The notes: generated by a model not told the origin, from the letters alone. DNA of 64,000 bases from Opitutales bacterium (GCA_016932335.1 JAFGCZ010000006.1:62001-126000), one strand, 5' to 3'. Positions 35,998 to 45,428 are shown, numbered from the stretch's first letter. Numbers and translations are program-made.

Positions 35998-36762
35998 ATG
36001 ACTACAAACCCGATTCTTCTGGGCGTAAATATCGACCACTCTGCCACTCTGCGGCAGGCACGTTACCGCGAATATCCCCAAACCTGCGGCGGAATTGTTG
36101 AACCCGATCCCCTTGCCGTAGCCCTGCTCGCCGAGCAGGCCGGTGCCGATGGCATTACCGTGCACCTGCGCGAAGACCGCAGACACATTCAGGAGAGGGA
36201 TGTTCTCCGCATCCGCGAGAGTATCCGTACCCGTCTCAATCTGGAGATGGCCTGCACCGATGAAATGCTCAGCTTTGCCCTTCAGGTAAAGCCCGACTCC
36301 GTATGTCTGGTGCCTGAAAACCGTGCCGAAGTCTCTACCGAAGGCGGCCTCGATGTGGTTGGCCAGCGAGACCGTGTGGCCAAAATAGCCGATGCGATGG
36401 CCGGAGCCGGAATCGCTGTCAGTCTTTTTATCGACCCGGAAGAAGCACAAGTAGAGGTGGCTGCCGAGCTGCAATGCCCCTACATCGAACTGCACACCGG
36501 TGCTTTTGCCAATGCCTGGCACAACGTGGGTTTGCGCCGTCAGGAGTTTACCCGCCTTTGTCTGGCCGCATCTGTGGCCGACGATGCCGGAATCAAAGTC
36601 AATGCCGGGCACGGCATCAATTACATTAACGTTGCCGAAGTGCGCAAAATCCCTCACCTCTATGAGCTCAATATCGGGCACAGCATCCTCTGCCGTTCCA
36701 TCCTTACCGGGATAGACGAAAGTGTGCGGGAGATGAAACGCCTCATGAACTACGGTTGCTGA
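35998..36762 (+). CDS. pdxJ: Pyridoxine 5'-phosphate synthase
   Basis: PdxJ closes the ring of vitamin B6 in the DXP-dependent route. The 254-residue TIM barrel shows G-V-N-I-D-H-S-A-T-L-R-Q-A-R near 9-22, G-I-T-V-H-L-R-E-D-R-R-H-I near 52-64, and N-A-G-H-G-I-N-Y-I-N-V near 202-212. acpS follows two bases after its stop codon, the same order as in many proteobacteria. Confidence 0.96.
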   Translation: MTTNPILLGVNIDHSATLRQARYREYPQTCGGIVEPDPLAVALLAEQAGADGITVHLREDRRHIQERDVLRIRESIRTRLNLEMACTDEMLSFALQVKPDSVCLVPENRAEVSTEGGLDVVGQRDRVAKIADAMAGAGIAVSLFIDPEEAQVEVAAELQCPYIELHTGAFANAWHNVGLRRQEFTRLCLAASVADDAGIKVNAGHGINYINVAEVRKIPHLYELNIGHSILCRSILTGIDESVREMKRLMNYGC

Positions 36763-36764
36763 GT

Positions 36765-37175
36765 ATGGATATCCGCTTACCCGAAGGAGGCATCGTCATC
36801 GGTGTCGGCACAGATATTGTTGAAGTAGAGCGTATTCGCAAGGTCTACGAACGCCACCCGGAACGCTTTCTCACCCGCGTGTTCACCGAGCAGGAGCGTG
36901 CCTATTGCTTGGCCAAACGCAATCCGTTGCCCCACCTTGCCGCACGTTTTGCCGCCAAAGAAGCTATCTCCAAAACCTTTACCACCGGTATCGGCAAAGA
37001 GCTTGGGTGGACCAGTATGGAAGTCGTCAAAGGAGAGCGTGAACAACCCCTCGTACGCCTCGATGCTCAGGGCTTGGTCCTGCTCGAAGCTGTGGGTGGG
37101 CACGATGTGCTCCTTTCCCTTTCTCACACCGAATTCTATGCGCAGGCCGTGGCCCTGCTCGTTCGCAAAACCTGA
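36765..37175 (+). CDS. acpS: Holo-[acyl-carrier-protein] synthase
   Basis: AcpS adds the phosphopantetheine arm to acyl carrier protein. The 136-residue protein has the magnesium-binding G-V-G-T-D-I-V-E-V-E-R-I near 13-24 and F-A-A-K-E-A-I-S-K-T-F near 65-75. The ATG at 36765 is 2 bases after pdxJ; the frame is open a little further up to a TTG at 36756. The stop codon abuts the end of the convergent nitroreductase gene with no gap. Confidence 0.95.
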   Translation: MDIRLPEGGIVIGVGTDIVEVERIRKVYERHPERFLTRVFTEQERAYCLAKRNPLPHLAARFAAKEAISKTFTTGIGKELGWTSMEVVKGEREQPLVRLDAQGLVLLEAVGGHDVLLSLSHTEFYAQAVALLVRKT

Positions 37176-37706
37176 TTAACCGTAGCGGTTGAAGTAGACA
37201 CGCTCCTCGAATGCCCGTTTCTCCGGCGGTGTAACTTCTTCTGCGGGAATACCCAGTGGTAAAATAATCCTGACAACTTTATTCGCAGGAAGGCCGATGA
37301 TTTTGCCCACTTGGTCCGCATGGTTGCTCAAACGCAGCCAGCCGTCGATCCACACGGTTGCATAACCCAATGCGGTAATCGCCAGCAGCATGTTTTCCAC
37401 TGCTGTGGCGCTGTCTTCAATCTGGAAATGATCGCCGTGGTAAATCGCTTCGGGTTCACTGTCCAAACAGCAAGCAATATAGGCCGCCGCTTGTTCCATT
37501 GCTTTGCGACCGCTCTTTAAGGTTCGAATTCGACTGACCACTTCCGGGTCGTTCACAATCACAAACGTTGTCGTCTGGGCATTTTTACCGCTCGGAGCAT
37601 CCAGGCCTGCCTGCACAATCTTGCGCAGATCTGCCTCAGGAATAGGTGTGTCCTTAAACCCCAGACGATAACTGTGCCGCTTGCTGATTGCTTCAAATAA
37701 ATCCAT
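37176..37706 (-). CDS. Nitroreductase family protein
   Basis: This 176-residue FMN-dependent oxidoreductase begins M-D-L-F-E-A-I-S-K-R-H-S-Y-R, with A-P-S-G-K-N-A-Q near 37-44 and G-Y-A-T-V-W-I near 114-120, as in small nitroreductases. These reduce nitro compounds, quinones or similar acceptors with NAD(P)H. The physiological substrate is unknown. It is monocistronic and ends exactly against acpS. Confidence 0.9.
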   Translation of the reverse strand: MDLFEAISKRHSYRLGFKDTPIPEADLRKIVQAGLDAPSGKNAQTTTFVIVNDPEVVSRIRTLKSGRKAMEQAAAYIACCLDSEPEAIYHGDHFQIEDSATAVENMLLAITALGYATVWIDGWLRLSNHADQVGKIIGLPANKVVRIILPLGIPAEEVTPPEKRAFEERVYFNRYG

Positions 37707-37827
37707 GTCGGTCTCCTAACTCAATCCCTCGACTTCGACAACGCAAAACCGCTCCGGCGGAGGGCTTTATCTGTTGATATTACATTATGCTTCTGCTTTG
37801 ATGGTCGCCTAACCTAACCACTCAAAC

Positions 37828-38655
37828 ATGAAGATAACAGAATATATTCATGCTCTGAAAATCGATTTTTCGATAGAGATGAGCAACTCCTTGCGTTTAA
37901 GCAGATCCACCTGGGCCTACCTTCTGGAAGGCAAAGAACTCACCCTGATTGATACCGGGGTTAAGGGCTCCTGGCCCGTTATCAGAGATTACATTCTTTC
38001 CATTGGCCGGACTCCCGCAGAAGTAACCACCTGTATTCTCAGTCATTCCCATCCCGATCATATGGGTGGTGCGGTTACTCTACAGAAGAAAACCGCTTGC
38101 CGCTTTATGGCGCATGCCGCATCCTTGCCCTGGATTATTGATCCTCAGCAGCAGTTTTCTGCTCGTCCCGTGCCTTCATTCCATAACCTTGTTGAAGGCC
38201 CCGTTTTGGTGGATGAACTGCTTGAGGATGGGCAGGTGCTCGTTTTTCCGGGGTGCGAACCTTTTCGTGTTCTGCATACGCCGGGCCATGAGGGGGGCCA
38301 TCTGGCATTTTACTTTGCCCACTCCGGCGTGCTCATTTCTGTGGATGCCCTCATGCCTGTAGGGGATATGCCCACCTACGATAATTTCCGTAAGACGGTT
38401 GATTCATCGCACAAGCTTGCCGGCTTGCTCGGTGTGGAAACGCTCCTGTCGTCGTTTGACGGGCCGACCAAAGGTACAGAAGAGATCCAAACCCTGATGC
38501 AGGAGCGCATTGCTTGGCTCCACCGTATCGACGAGGCTGTCCGGTCTGTCTCTGTGCTGCCCGCGGATCAACGCACTCAGGCTGCCGTAACTCAACTGGG
38601 ACTTCCACCTGTCTGCTGTAATCCCGTGGTGCAATTGGCTTTTTCAAGCCACTAA
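37828..38655 (+). CDS. MBL-fold metallo-hydrolase
   Basis: This 275-residue metallo-beta-lactamase-fold protein has the metal motif S-H-S-H-P-D-H (H73, H75, D77, H78), the third-metal histidine in H-T-P-G-H-E-G-G, and an aspartate in S-V-D-A-L. The fold covers many activities (glyoxalase II-like, lactonase, sulfatase, others). The C-terminal helical part is not distinctive, so the substrate stays open. It is a single gene, divergent from the nitroreductase gene. Confidence 0.85.
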   Translation: MKITEYIHALKIDFSIEMSNSLRLSRSTWAYLLEGKELTLIDTGVKGSWPVIRDYILSIGRTPAEVTTCILSHSHPDHMGGAVTLQKKTACRFMAHAASLPWIIDPQQQFSARPVPSFHNLVEGPVLVDELLEDGQVLVFPGCEPFRVLHTPGHEGGHLAFYFAHSGVLISVDALMPVGDMPTYDNFRKTVDSSHKLAGLLGVETLLSSFDGPTKGTEEIQTLMQERIAWLHRIDEAVRSVSVLPADQRTQAAVTQLGLPPVCCNPVVQLAFSSH

Positions 38656-38785
38656 GACTTATTTTTCACTCAGGAATTGTTCTGCCTTCTCGCAAGATTT
38701 CCTCATTTACGGACATAAAAAAACACCTAAGGTTTTGCCTGTAGGAGTTTCTTGTCGAGGGCATCGCATTTCTGCGAAGGAGATA

Positions 38786-38870
38786 TGGTGCTCAGGGCGG
38801 GACTTGAACCCGCACGACCGAAGTCACACGCCCCTCAAGCGTGCGTGTCTGCCAATTCCACCACCTGAGC
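38786..38870 (-). tRNA. tRNA-Leu (anticodon GAG)
   Basis: The class II tRNA on the minus strand has acceptor stem GCTCAGG with CCTGAGC, anticodon stem CACGC with GCGTG around the loop TTGAGGG, a long variable arm (GACTTCGGTC), T-arm GGGTTCAAGTCCC, discriminator A and an encoded CCA at 38786-38788. Confidence 0.95.
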
Positions 38871-39041
38871 AACTTGCGTTGTTGAAGTTCGGAACAAAAT
38901 CCATTCCTTCGACCAAGTGCAAGTCTTTTTTTCAAAAAAACAATCATTGCCGTAATTACAAATATCTGTCTAACTCATCCATCACACTTTGCTTGACCGC
39001 AACGTGCTTCCTATCAATTATAAGGCTACCCAAGCTTAACC

Positions 39042-40796
39042 ATGGCCGAGCAATCTTCAGAAAAGAATACTCCTGATTCTGTAATCTCATTGGACCTTTC
39101 CGGACTCCAGAACCTTTCATTGGGTCCAAACTGGAGCAGTGGAGACCCCAAGGGCAAAGATCAGCAACGATACAAAGACTATGAGGCAAGGCCTCAGCGT
39201 TCCCGCGGGAATAATGCTCCTAGGCGAGATCGCCGCCCACCGCGTCGCAGGGATACCCCGCCCGCAGGAGATGCTGCGGAAGGTTCGCGTCCTTCTGGAG
39301 ACCGCCCGCATAGAAGCGGTAATCGCTCCGAAGGTGCCGGTCGCGAGCGACGTCAGCGCATGGAACGACCTTTTATACCCATTCTGGAAGCCACGTTCTA
39401 TCCAGAGGATGCTCCTTTCCGCGCCCTCTCTCAGGCCGTCCGTAATTCCTGCCGCACATACGAGCTCTTTGAAATTGCCCGTCTCATTCTGGACAAACCG
39501 GACCGTTTTGTCTGTGTGGCCAAGCCGTTGGCCAACGCCGTCAACCCCATGCTTTATATCAGCGTGCCGGATGAAATTCCCTTTGAGTCCGAGGACGATG
39601 CCGTCAACCACGTCTTTAATAAGTATGTGGATACTTTTTTCACGGTGGAAGAAATCGAAGTAGATCCTCCCAAGGGTAGCTTCCAAATGGTCCACAAGTG
39701 TGGATTCACCGGCGAGATCATCGGTGCTCCCAATTATCACCGTTATCAGCAAATGTTGCAGGCTCACCATGCGGCACACCTGCCTCGTGTTCCTTTCGAT
39801 AAATTTGTGGCCCGCCTTGAATCCGTTCGCGAGCAGGAAATAATCGATGCTTGGGTACAGAGCATGACGGTGCAAAAGCGCTTTAAGCTCAAGGATGCTC
39901 CCGAGGGTTCCCCGCAGGACTTCGACAGCTTTGAGAGTGCCCGTTTCTATCTCTTGAGCCATGCCAAAGATAAGATCGTGCGCATCGCCCCCAGTGCCCG
40001 TTTCTCCGGTAAGCAGATCGAGCTGATGCCCAACGGCAACATACGCCGTTCTCTTGAGGCCCTCCTTGAGCAGCAGAAGCGTTTCCCGTTGGATACCGCC
40101 AATCATTTGCGCGGCCGTCTGCGTCGTCTCAATTTTGCCGTATACAAAAAGGGCTCCAAGGGTGTTTCCTATATCTGTGCGGTTAAACGCAATTTCCGCG
40201 AACCCGATCAGATTTTCAGCGAAAGCGTTCAACAGTTAATCGATTTTATCGAAGAGCACGAAAACTTCCAGGCAGCTCACCTGCCCAAGGAATACCTCGG
40301 CCTGAATGTGGAAACACCCGAAGCCGAATCTGCTTTGAAGGACGACGAGAGAGCATCTCTGGCTCAACTGCGCACAGACCTCCGCTGGCTGGTGCACGAA
40401 GGCTACGTTATCGAATACAGCGATGGCCGCCTTTACGCATCCCCTCGCAAGGATGTTCCAAAAGCACAAAAGGCTGAGGAAAGCGAAAAGGTCGAAGCGG
40501 CTCCGGAAACAACAGCCGAGGCACCAGTGGCCGAAACCACTCCCGCCGAAGCGCCGGTTGCTGAAACACCGGTGGCCGAAACCGCCCCCGAAGTAATCGA
40601 GGAAGCTGTTGTAGCCCCGGCTCCTCAGTCTGAATCTGCTTCCGAAGCTCCTGTGGAAGAAGCAGATCCCGAAGTTGAGGCTGTTGCCGAGGTTCCTGTG
40701 AAGGAGGCTGCGCCCGAAGTTTCTCAACCGGTAGTTGAAGAAGCCGCCCCGGCTCCTGAAGAAACAGCTGAGGAAACACCTAAGCAGGACGCCTAA
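39042..40796 (+). CDS. Unclassified protein with an Arg-rich N-terminus and an acidic repeat tail
   Basis: I do not recognise this 584-residue protein. Residues about 35-115 are disordered and basic (R-R-D-R-R-P-P-R-R-R-D), like an RNA-binding tail. The middle (about 115-465) looks folded, with aromatic and charged residues and R-G-R-L-R-R-L-N-F-A-V-Y near 355-366. From about 470 to the end it is Ala/Glu/Pro/Val-rich, with imperfect repeats of A-P-V-A-E-T-x. The charge split suggests a nucleic-acid or ribosome-linked role, but that is a guess. It is monocistronic with a strong terminator. Confidence 0.75.
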   Translation: MAEQSSEKNTPDSVISLDLSGLQNLSLGPNWSSGDPKGKDQQRYKDYEARPQRSRGNNAPRRDRRPPRRRDTPPAGDAAEGSRPSGDRPHRSGNRSEGAGRERRQRMERPFIPILEATFYPEDAPFRALSQAVRNSCRTYELFEIARLILDKPDRFVCVAKPLANAVNPMLYISVPDEIPFESEDDAVNHVFNKYVDTFFTVEEIEVDPPKGSFQMVHKCGFTGEIIGAPNYHRYQQMLQAHHAAHLPRVPFDKFVARLESVREQEIIDAWVQSMTVQKRFKLKDAPEGSPQDFDSFESARFYLLSHAKDKIVRIAPSARFSGKQIELMPNGNIRRSLEALLEQQKRFPLDTANHLRGRLRRLNFAVYKKGSKGVSYICAVKRNFREPDQIFSESVQQLIDFIEEHENFQAAHLPKEYLGLNVETPEAESALKDDERASLAQLRTDLRWLVHEGYVIEYSDGRLYASPRKDVPKAQKAEESEKVEAAPETTAEAPVAETTPAEAPVAETPVAETAPEVIEEAVVAPAPQSESASEAPVEEADPEVEAVAEVPVKEAAPEVSQPVVEEAAPAPEETAEETPKQDA

Positions 40797-40818
40797 ACCG
40801 CGTATATCTTTACTACAG

Positions 40819-40844
40819 AAAACGGAACCTTCGGGTTCCGTTTT
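40819..40844. terminator. UUCG-loop terminator after the 584-aa gene
   Basis: A perfect 11-bp stem (40819-40829 with 40834-40844) closes on a TTCG loop and is followed by T residues. The run of A residues on the other side lets it also serve tsaE on the minus strand. Confidence 0.9.
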
Positions 40845-40874
40845 TTTGTCTGAAAACAGCGAGTGAAAGGAGGC

Positions 40875-41309
40875 TTAACGGTTCTTGAGCCGTAGATAAT
40901 GTCCTGTTTCGGTAATATTAAAGGTCAAATGCCAAGCGTCGGCAGGAATCCACTCCTCTATTTTTTCAGGCCATTCTATGGCTAGGCAGTAAGGTGTTTT
41001 AAGGAACTCCTCCAGCATCAATTCTTCCATCGATTCGGCACCGTTCAGGCGATACGCATCCATGTGCACTAATTGACGTTCTCCTTCGTAAATGGAGTAA
41101 AGGTTATAGGTTGGGCTGGTAACTACCTCCCGTATGCCCCAGGCCTCTGCAAGCCCTTTGACAAAGGTTGTCTTTCCTGCCCCAAGATCACCCCGCAGAG
41201 TCAATACATGGTCTACCGGCAATACCAGGGCCAGTGCTGCAGCAAGATGTTGTGTTTCTTCAGGACTGTGAGAAACAATACCCAGCTCAAGATTTTCCAA
41301 GATGTTCAT
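40875..41309 (-). CDS. tsaE: tRNA t6A biosynthesis ATPase TsaE
   Basis: TsaE works with TsaB and TsaD to make t6A at position 37 of ANN-decoding tRNAs. The 144-residue protein has the P-loop R-G-D-L-G-A-G-K-T-T near 39-48, S-P-T-Y-N-L, H-M-D-A-Y-R-L and A-I-E-W-P-E, the full family set. It is the last gene of the pyrR-led operon and overlaps thiL by 23 bases. tsaB and tsaD are not in the window. Confidence 0.94.
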   Translation of the reverse strand: MNILENLELGIVSHSPEETQHLAAALALVLPVDHVLTLRGDLGAGKTTFVKGLAEAWGIREVVTSPTYNLYSIYEGERQLVHMDAYRLNGAESMEELMLEEFLKTPYCLAIEWPEKIEEWIPADAWHLTFNITETGHYLRLKNR

Positions 41310-42243
41310 AACCGTGCCAGTGTGGAAGGGGATTTCCTGCTCTATCCATCAGCACCATGCTCCCGTTTTGCTCAACAGCAACTCCAATTCTTCTAATGGG
41401 AGTCAAATCGCTGCTTTTCCATTCGCCTTCTAATTGCTCGGCAAAGGTGGGTTCTACACTGAAAAGCAACTCGTAATCCTCTCCGTCGCAGAAAGCATGC
41501 TCCTCTATGCTCCGTCCGTCTCTGCCGCTTTGCTCGCGAGCGGCTTCGCTGATGGGAAGTGCGTTCAGGTCGATCTGTGCAGCCAGTCCTTTGCTGAGGA
41601 ACCCGGGTAAGTCTTTCCCCAGACCGTCGGTAATATCCATGCAGCCACTCACTGCTTTATACCGGGCCAGTTGGCGGCCTTCTTTTAAGCGGGGAATAAA
41701 GTTTAAATGCTTTCCTGAAATACTCCCGCCAAGATTTCCCGTTACGTAGAGCAGGTCGCCGGCTTTCACTCTTCCCCGAAGGAGAGGGCGTTCTGCGATT
41801 CCATCCAGTGTCAGCGTTGCCCCCAGAAAACCATCGGTTCCGGTCAGGTCGCCGCCCACAATCTTCACACCGTAAGCCTGCGCGCATGCGCCAAGCCCCC
41901 GGGTAAAGCCTTCCAGCCACTCCAAACTCGTATTTGCCGGCATAAAGAACGCCGTTACCGCGTGCAACGGTGTGCCGCCCATAGAGGCAATGTCACTCAA
42001 GTTTCTTGCCAGAAGTTTATAACCCACCGCTTCCGGATGGGCGCCGTCGTCAAAATGTTTGTTGTAAACCAGACTGTCGGTGGTCAGCAGGTTTCCGCTC
42101 TGCTGTAATACTGCCGTGTCGTCTCCCATGCCGTAGGGCGAGGGTGGGGTGCTTTCGCCCAGCCAGTCGTGGATGTGCTCTAGCAGCTTGCATTCTCCCA
42201 GATTTCCGGCGCAGGCCTGAGGGTTTTTGCTGAAAGGGTGCAT
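41287..42243 (-). CDS. thiL: Thiamine-monophosphate kinase
   Basis: ThiL phosphorylates thiamine monophosphate to the active cofactor TPP. The 318-residue protein has G-D-D-T-A-V near 40-45, T-T-D-S-L-V near 54-59, A-R-N-L-S-D-I-A-S-M-G-G, V-G-G-D-L-T-G-T, the late D-I-T-D-G-L-G-K-D-L, and D-G-E-D-Y-E-L-L-F. It lies between a CPBP protease gene (3-base gap) and tsaE (overlap) in the pyr operon. No TPP riboswitch is seen, as expected inside an operon. Confidence 0.94.
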   Translation of the reverse strand: MHPFSKNPQACAGNLGECKLLEHIHDWLGESTPPSPYGMGDDTAVLQQSGNLLTTDSLVYNKHFDDGAHPEAVGYKLLARNLSDIASMGGTPLHAVTAFFMPANTSLEWLEGFTRGLGACAQAYGVKIVGGDLTGTDGFLGATLTLDGIAERPLLRGRVKAGDLLYVTGNLGGSISGKHLNFIPRLKEGRQLARYKAVSGCMDITDGLGKDLPGFLSKGLAAQIDLNALPISEAAREQSGRDGRSIEEHAFCDGEDYELLFSVEPTFAEQLEGEWKSSDLTPIRRIGVAVEQNGSMVLMDRAGNPLPHWHGYEHLGKS

Positions 42244-42246
42244 TGG

Positions 42247-43134
42247 TTATGCCGGAATGGGCTGCAGTAGAATCAATACTACCGAATTCAGGTTGAACAC
42301 TGCGTGGATGACCATGGGCACGCGAATGTCTCCGGTGCGTTCGTAAGCCAGACACAGTACCACTCCCAGGGCCAGCAATACGGGGAATCCAAGTGCGTTG
42401 AAATGAATCAAAGCAAAGATGGCTGCGCTGATGATCATGGCCGTGCTTCGGTCGCTCTTGCCCTTTAGAAAACGGTAAATGCCTGCTCGGAAAACGATCT
42501 CTTCCACTGCAGGAGCCACTACTACGGCCAGAGCGCTCATGCTGACCACCTCAGGTATGGAGCCGGACATCATCAGAGTGGTTACGAAATCCTGCTCTTG
42601 CAGTTGGATGTTTAACCCCAACTGATTCAACAACAGGATGATACCCTGCCAACCCCAGCTGATGGCAAAGAGCACCGGCATGCTCGCCAGGAAAAAATAC
42701 AGCCCCTTGCGAGTGCTTTGGTTGATGCTGTTTTCTTCCACGCTTAAGGGCAGGCGGAGGTGGAAGGGAAGGAAAAACTGGTAGACAAGGTAGGATATCA
42801 GCATGCCTGCCTGCATGGAAAAAGTTCCGGCAATCATGCCCCAGGTTTTGGCCTCTTCTTCTGGAAGTTTAAGCAGTAATACAATCGCGCTGGCTACAAC
42901 CGCGCCCCCGAATCCAGACATCACCATCACCCAAATCCATAGAAGGAAATTTAACCATCCAAGTTCCCAGCGGCGCACCATGCCGTCTGCATACATAAGT
43001 GTGCGCATGGGGTCTTTGGCGCGCACAATAGTTGCCACCAGGCAGCCAAGGCAACAGATCCCCATTGCTACGATGTAGATGAAGTAGGCCGGATTTGTCT
43101 TGAGCAATTCTATCTGGGAGACTTCTTCTAGCAT
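42247..43134 (-). CDS. CPBP-family intramembrane glutamic protease
   Basis: This 295-residue protein has about seven or eight membrane segments. The CPBP (Abi/CAAX protease) motifs are clear: E211-E212-x3-R216, F-x3-H (H244 in F-A-L-I-H-F-N), and H277 in M-V-I-H-A-V-F-N. Eukaryotic relatives process prenylated proteins; bacterial ones act in membrane proteolysis or bacteriocin immunity. It overlaps the pyrC stop by 7 bases. Its role in this housekeeping operon is unknown. Confidence 0.88.
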   Translation of the reverse strand: MLEEVSQIELLKTNPAYFIYIVAMGICCLGCLVATIVRAKDPMRTLMYADGMVRRWELGWLNFLLWIWVMVMSGFGGAVVASAIVLLLKLPEEEAKTWGMIAGTFSMQAGMLISYLVYQFFLPFHLRLPLSVEENSINQSTRKGLYFFLASMPVLFAISWGWQGIILLLNQLGLNIQLQEQDFVTTLMMSGSIPEVVSMSALAVVVAPAVEEIVFRAGIYRFLKGKSDRSTAMIISAAIFALIHFNALGFPVLLALGVVLCLAYERTGDIRVPMVIHAVFNLNSVVLILLQPIPA

Positions 43135-44444
43135 TTCCCACTATCCCGGTTCACAATCTGCGCACCATCCCACACTGTTTCGCCGGCCACGATTGTGCGT
43201 TTAACCTTACCCCTCAGAGTCATTCCGATCCACGGAGAATTTTTGGACTTGCTCTGGAAGGTATCCCCTACCGTCCAGGCTTCATTCGGGTCAAATAGGG
43301 TAATGTCTGCGACGCAGCCGGCACGGAGTGTTCCCGTTTCCCGCGGCAGTTTAACCAGTGCGCAAGGCTTGTGGGTCATCCAGCCGAGGAAGGTCTTCAG
43401 ATCGGTTTTCCCGCTATGGTAGAGCACTTCCAGACTTGCCGCCAGAGCTGTTTCCAGTCCTAGAATGCCGAAGGGCGCATAATCAAATTCACAATCCTTT
43501 TCGTAGTCGGTGTGCGGCGCGTGGTCTGTGGCAATGCAGTCGATGGTGCCGTCCAGCAGACCTGCAATCAGTGCTTCCTGATCGCGTTTGCTTCTCAGCG
43601 GCGGGTTCATCTTAAAGTGTGTATCGTAGTTTTCCAGATTGTCGTCTGTAAAATACAAATGGTGTGGTGTGGCTTCCCCGGATACGGCTATTCCTGCGGC
43701 TTTGGCTTCGCGCAGGATCTCTACGGATTCTGCACTGGAAATATGCTGCATGTGGATCTTTGCTCCCGTCTGTCGTGAGATAATCACATTGCGGCTGACA
43801 ATGATATCCTCTGCCGCACTGGGCCAGCCTTTCAGGCCAAGCTTTAGGCTCATCAGACCCTCATTCATGACGGAGCCTTCCGTCATCGAGCTGTCCTGGC
43901 AGTGATCCATTAAGGGAAGATCAAACATGGTGGCGTATTCCGCGGCACGGCGCATCAGCGCATTGCTCTGCACGCAGTCTCCATCGTCGGTAATGGCCAC
44001 TACTCCGGCCTGGTTGAGCGATCCGATGGGTGCCAGCTCCTTGCCCTGGCGCCCTACCGTAATCGTTCCGGTGGTGTAGAGGTGTACTACCGAGTTGCGC
44101 GCGGCCGAGTCCTTGATGCGCTGGATAGTTCCCGGATTGTCCGCTGCCGGGCTGGTGTTGGGCATGCACACTACGCTCGTAAAACCGCCTGCGGCGGCTG
44201 CCCGACTGCCCGTGGCGATGGTTTCTTTGTGGGTTTGTCCGGGCTCACGGAAATGCACATGGATATCGACAAATCCGGGGCTGACCACCAGTCCCTTGGC
44301 GTCGATAATCTCTGCCGCCGCTTTTTGAACATCACTCAGTTGATCTACGATCATTCCGTCAACGGCGTAGATATCGCCGTTGGCATCGCGGTCATTGGCC
44401 GGGTCAATCACGCGGCCGTTCTGTATCCATAAAATATTGCTCAT
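43128..44444 (-). CDS. pyrC: Dihydroorotase
   Basis: Dihydroorotase closes carbamoyl aspartate to dihydroorotate. The 438-residue amidohydrolase (the long type I/PyrC of Gram-positive-like pyr operons) has the zinc motif D-I-H-V-H-F-R-E-P-G near 58-67, H-I-S-S-A and H-H-L in the middle, and D-H-A-P-H near 309-313. It is the third gene of the pyr operon; the gap to pyrB is 3 bases. Confidence 0.95.
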   Translation of the reverse strand: MSNILWIQNGRVIDPANDRDANGDIYAVDGMIVDQLSDVQKAAAEIIDAKGLVVSPGFVDIHVHFREPGQTHKETIATGSRAAAAGGFTSVVCMPNTSPAADNPGTIQRIKDSAARNSVVHLYTTGTITVGRQGKELAPIGSLNQAGVVAITDDGDCVQSNALMRRAAEYATMFDLPLMDHCQDSSMTEGSVMNEGLMSLKLGLKGWPSAAEDIIVSRNVIISRQTGAKIHMQHISSAESVEILREAKAAGIAVSGEATPHHLYFTDDNLENYDTHFKMNPPLRSKRDQEALIAGLLDGTIDCIATDHAPHTDYEKDCEFDYAPFGILGLETALAASLEVLYHSGKTDLKTFLGWMTHKPCALVKLPRETGTLRAGCVADITLFDPNEAWTVGDTFQSKSKNSPWIGMTLRGKVKRTIVAGETVWDGAQIVNRDSGKC

Positions 44445-44447
44445 ACT

Positions 44448-45428
44448 TCAAATACTCCCCTTGGCTTTGGTTCCGGCGGCAGACGCGGTCAGCAGCAATA
44501 CTGCCATGCGGCAAAGCACCCCGTTGGTTACCTGGTCCAGAATCACCGAACGCTGCCCGTCGGCAATGGTGGAGTCGATTTCCACTCCACGATTGATCGG
44601 GCCCGGATGCATGATAATGGCGTCCGGTTTCAGCAACGATGCGCGTTCCTGATTCAACCCAAACATGCTTGTATATTCTCCTATGCTCGGGAAATAGGCT
44701 GCATTCATGCGCTCTCTCTGGATGCGCAGAAGCATCACGGCATCGGCATCAGCCAGTGCCTCCTGCAAGTTGTGGGAGACTTCCACGCCAAAGGCTTCAA
44801 AGCTTTTCGGCACCAGCGTTTTTGGCCCTGCCAGGGTTACTTTGGCCCCCAGTTTCTGCATGGCGTAGATATTACTGCGGGCCACTCGGGAGAATAAAAT
44901 GTCTCCTAGGATCGTGATCTTGCGGCCGCTCAAATCGCTTAGTTGTTCGGCTCCTTCCGGGGTAAACTTTTCCCTCAGGGTAAAGGTGTCCAATAGTGCC
45001 TGTGTCGGATGTTCATGGGCTCCATCTCCCGCATTGATCACAGGGATTTCCAGACGCTCGCTCAGGTATTCGGCAGCACCCGCGGCACTGTGGCGGATCA
45101 CCAGTAGGTCGGCATTCAGTGCCTGAATATTTAGTGCGGTATCCCTTAAGGATTCCCCTTTGACCAGTGAGCTTGCCGACTGGCTGATGGAGATCACATC
45201 TGCGCTCAGTCGCTTGGCTGCCATTTCAAAGGCTGTTCGAGTGCGTGTGGAAGGTTCCAGAAACAGGTTGACGACTGTCTTGCCACGCAAAGAAGGCAGC
45301 TTCTTTTGCCGCCTTCCCAGAGTTTGCTTAAAATGAGCCGCCATGTGGTGGATCGTGTCGATCTCCTCACGCGAGAGTTTCTCAAGGCTCACCAAATCCT
45401 TTAAAGTCCAGGCTTCGCTTTTGTTCAT
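44448..45428 (-). CDS. pyrB: Aspartate carbamoyltransferase catalytic subunit
   Basis: PyrB makes carbamoyl aspartate, the first committed step of pyrimidine synthesis. The 326-residue protein has F-L-E-P-S-T-R-T-R near residues 56-64, H-P-T-Q-A-L-L-D near 141-148, and M-H-P-G-P-I-N-R-G late. No pyrI regulatory gene follows, in keeping with control through PyrR. The ATGA overlap with pyrR (45425-45428) indicates coupled translation. Confidence 0.95.
   Translation of the reverse strand: MNKSEAWTLKDLVSLEKLSREEIDTIHHMAAHFKQTLGRRQKKLPSLRGKTVVNLFLEPSTRTRTAFEMAAKRLSADVISISQSASSLVKGESLRDTALNIQALNADLLVIRHSAAGAAEYLSERLEIPVINAGDGAHEHPTQALLDTFTLREKFTPEGAEQLSDLSGRKITILGDILFSRVARSNIYAMQKLGAKVTLAGPKTLVPKSFEAFGVEVSHNLQEALADADAVMLLRIQRERMNAAYFPSIGEYTSMFGLNQERASLLKPDAIIMHPGPINRGVEIDSTIADGQRSVILDQVTNGVLCRMAVLLLTASAAGTKAKGSI

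Noticed and set aside
39117-40232. Long open frame opposite the 584-aa gene
   Set aside because: It is antisense to a gene with good coding character, and its protein shows no family pattern; such shadows are common in biased-codon genes.
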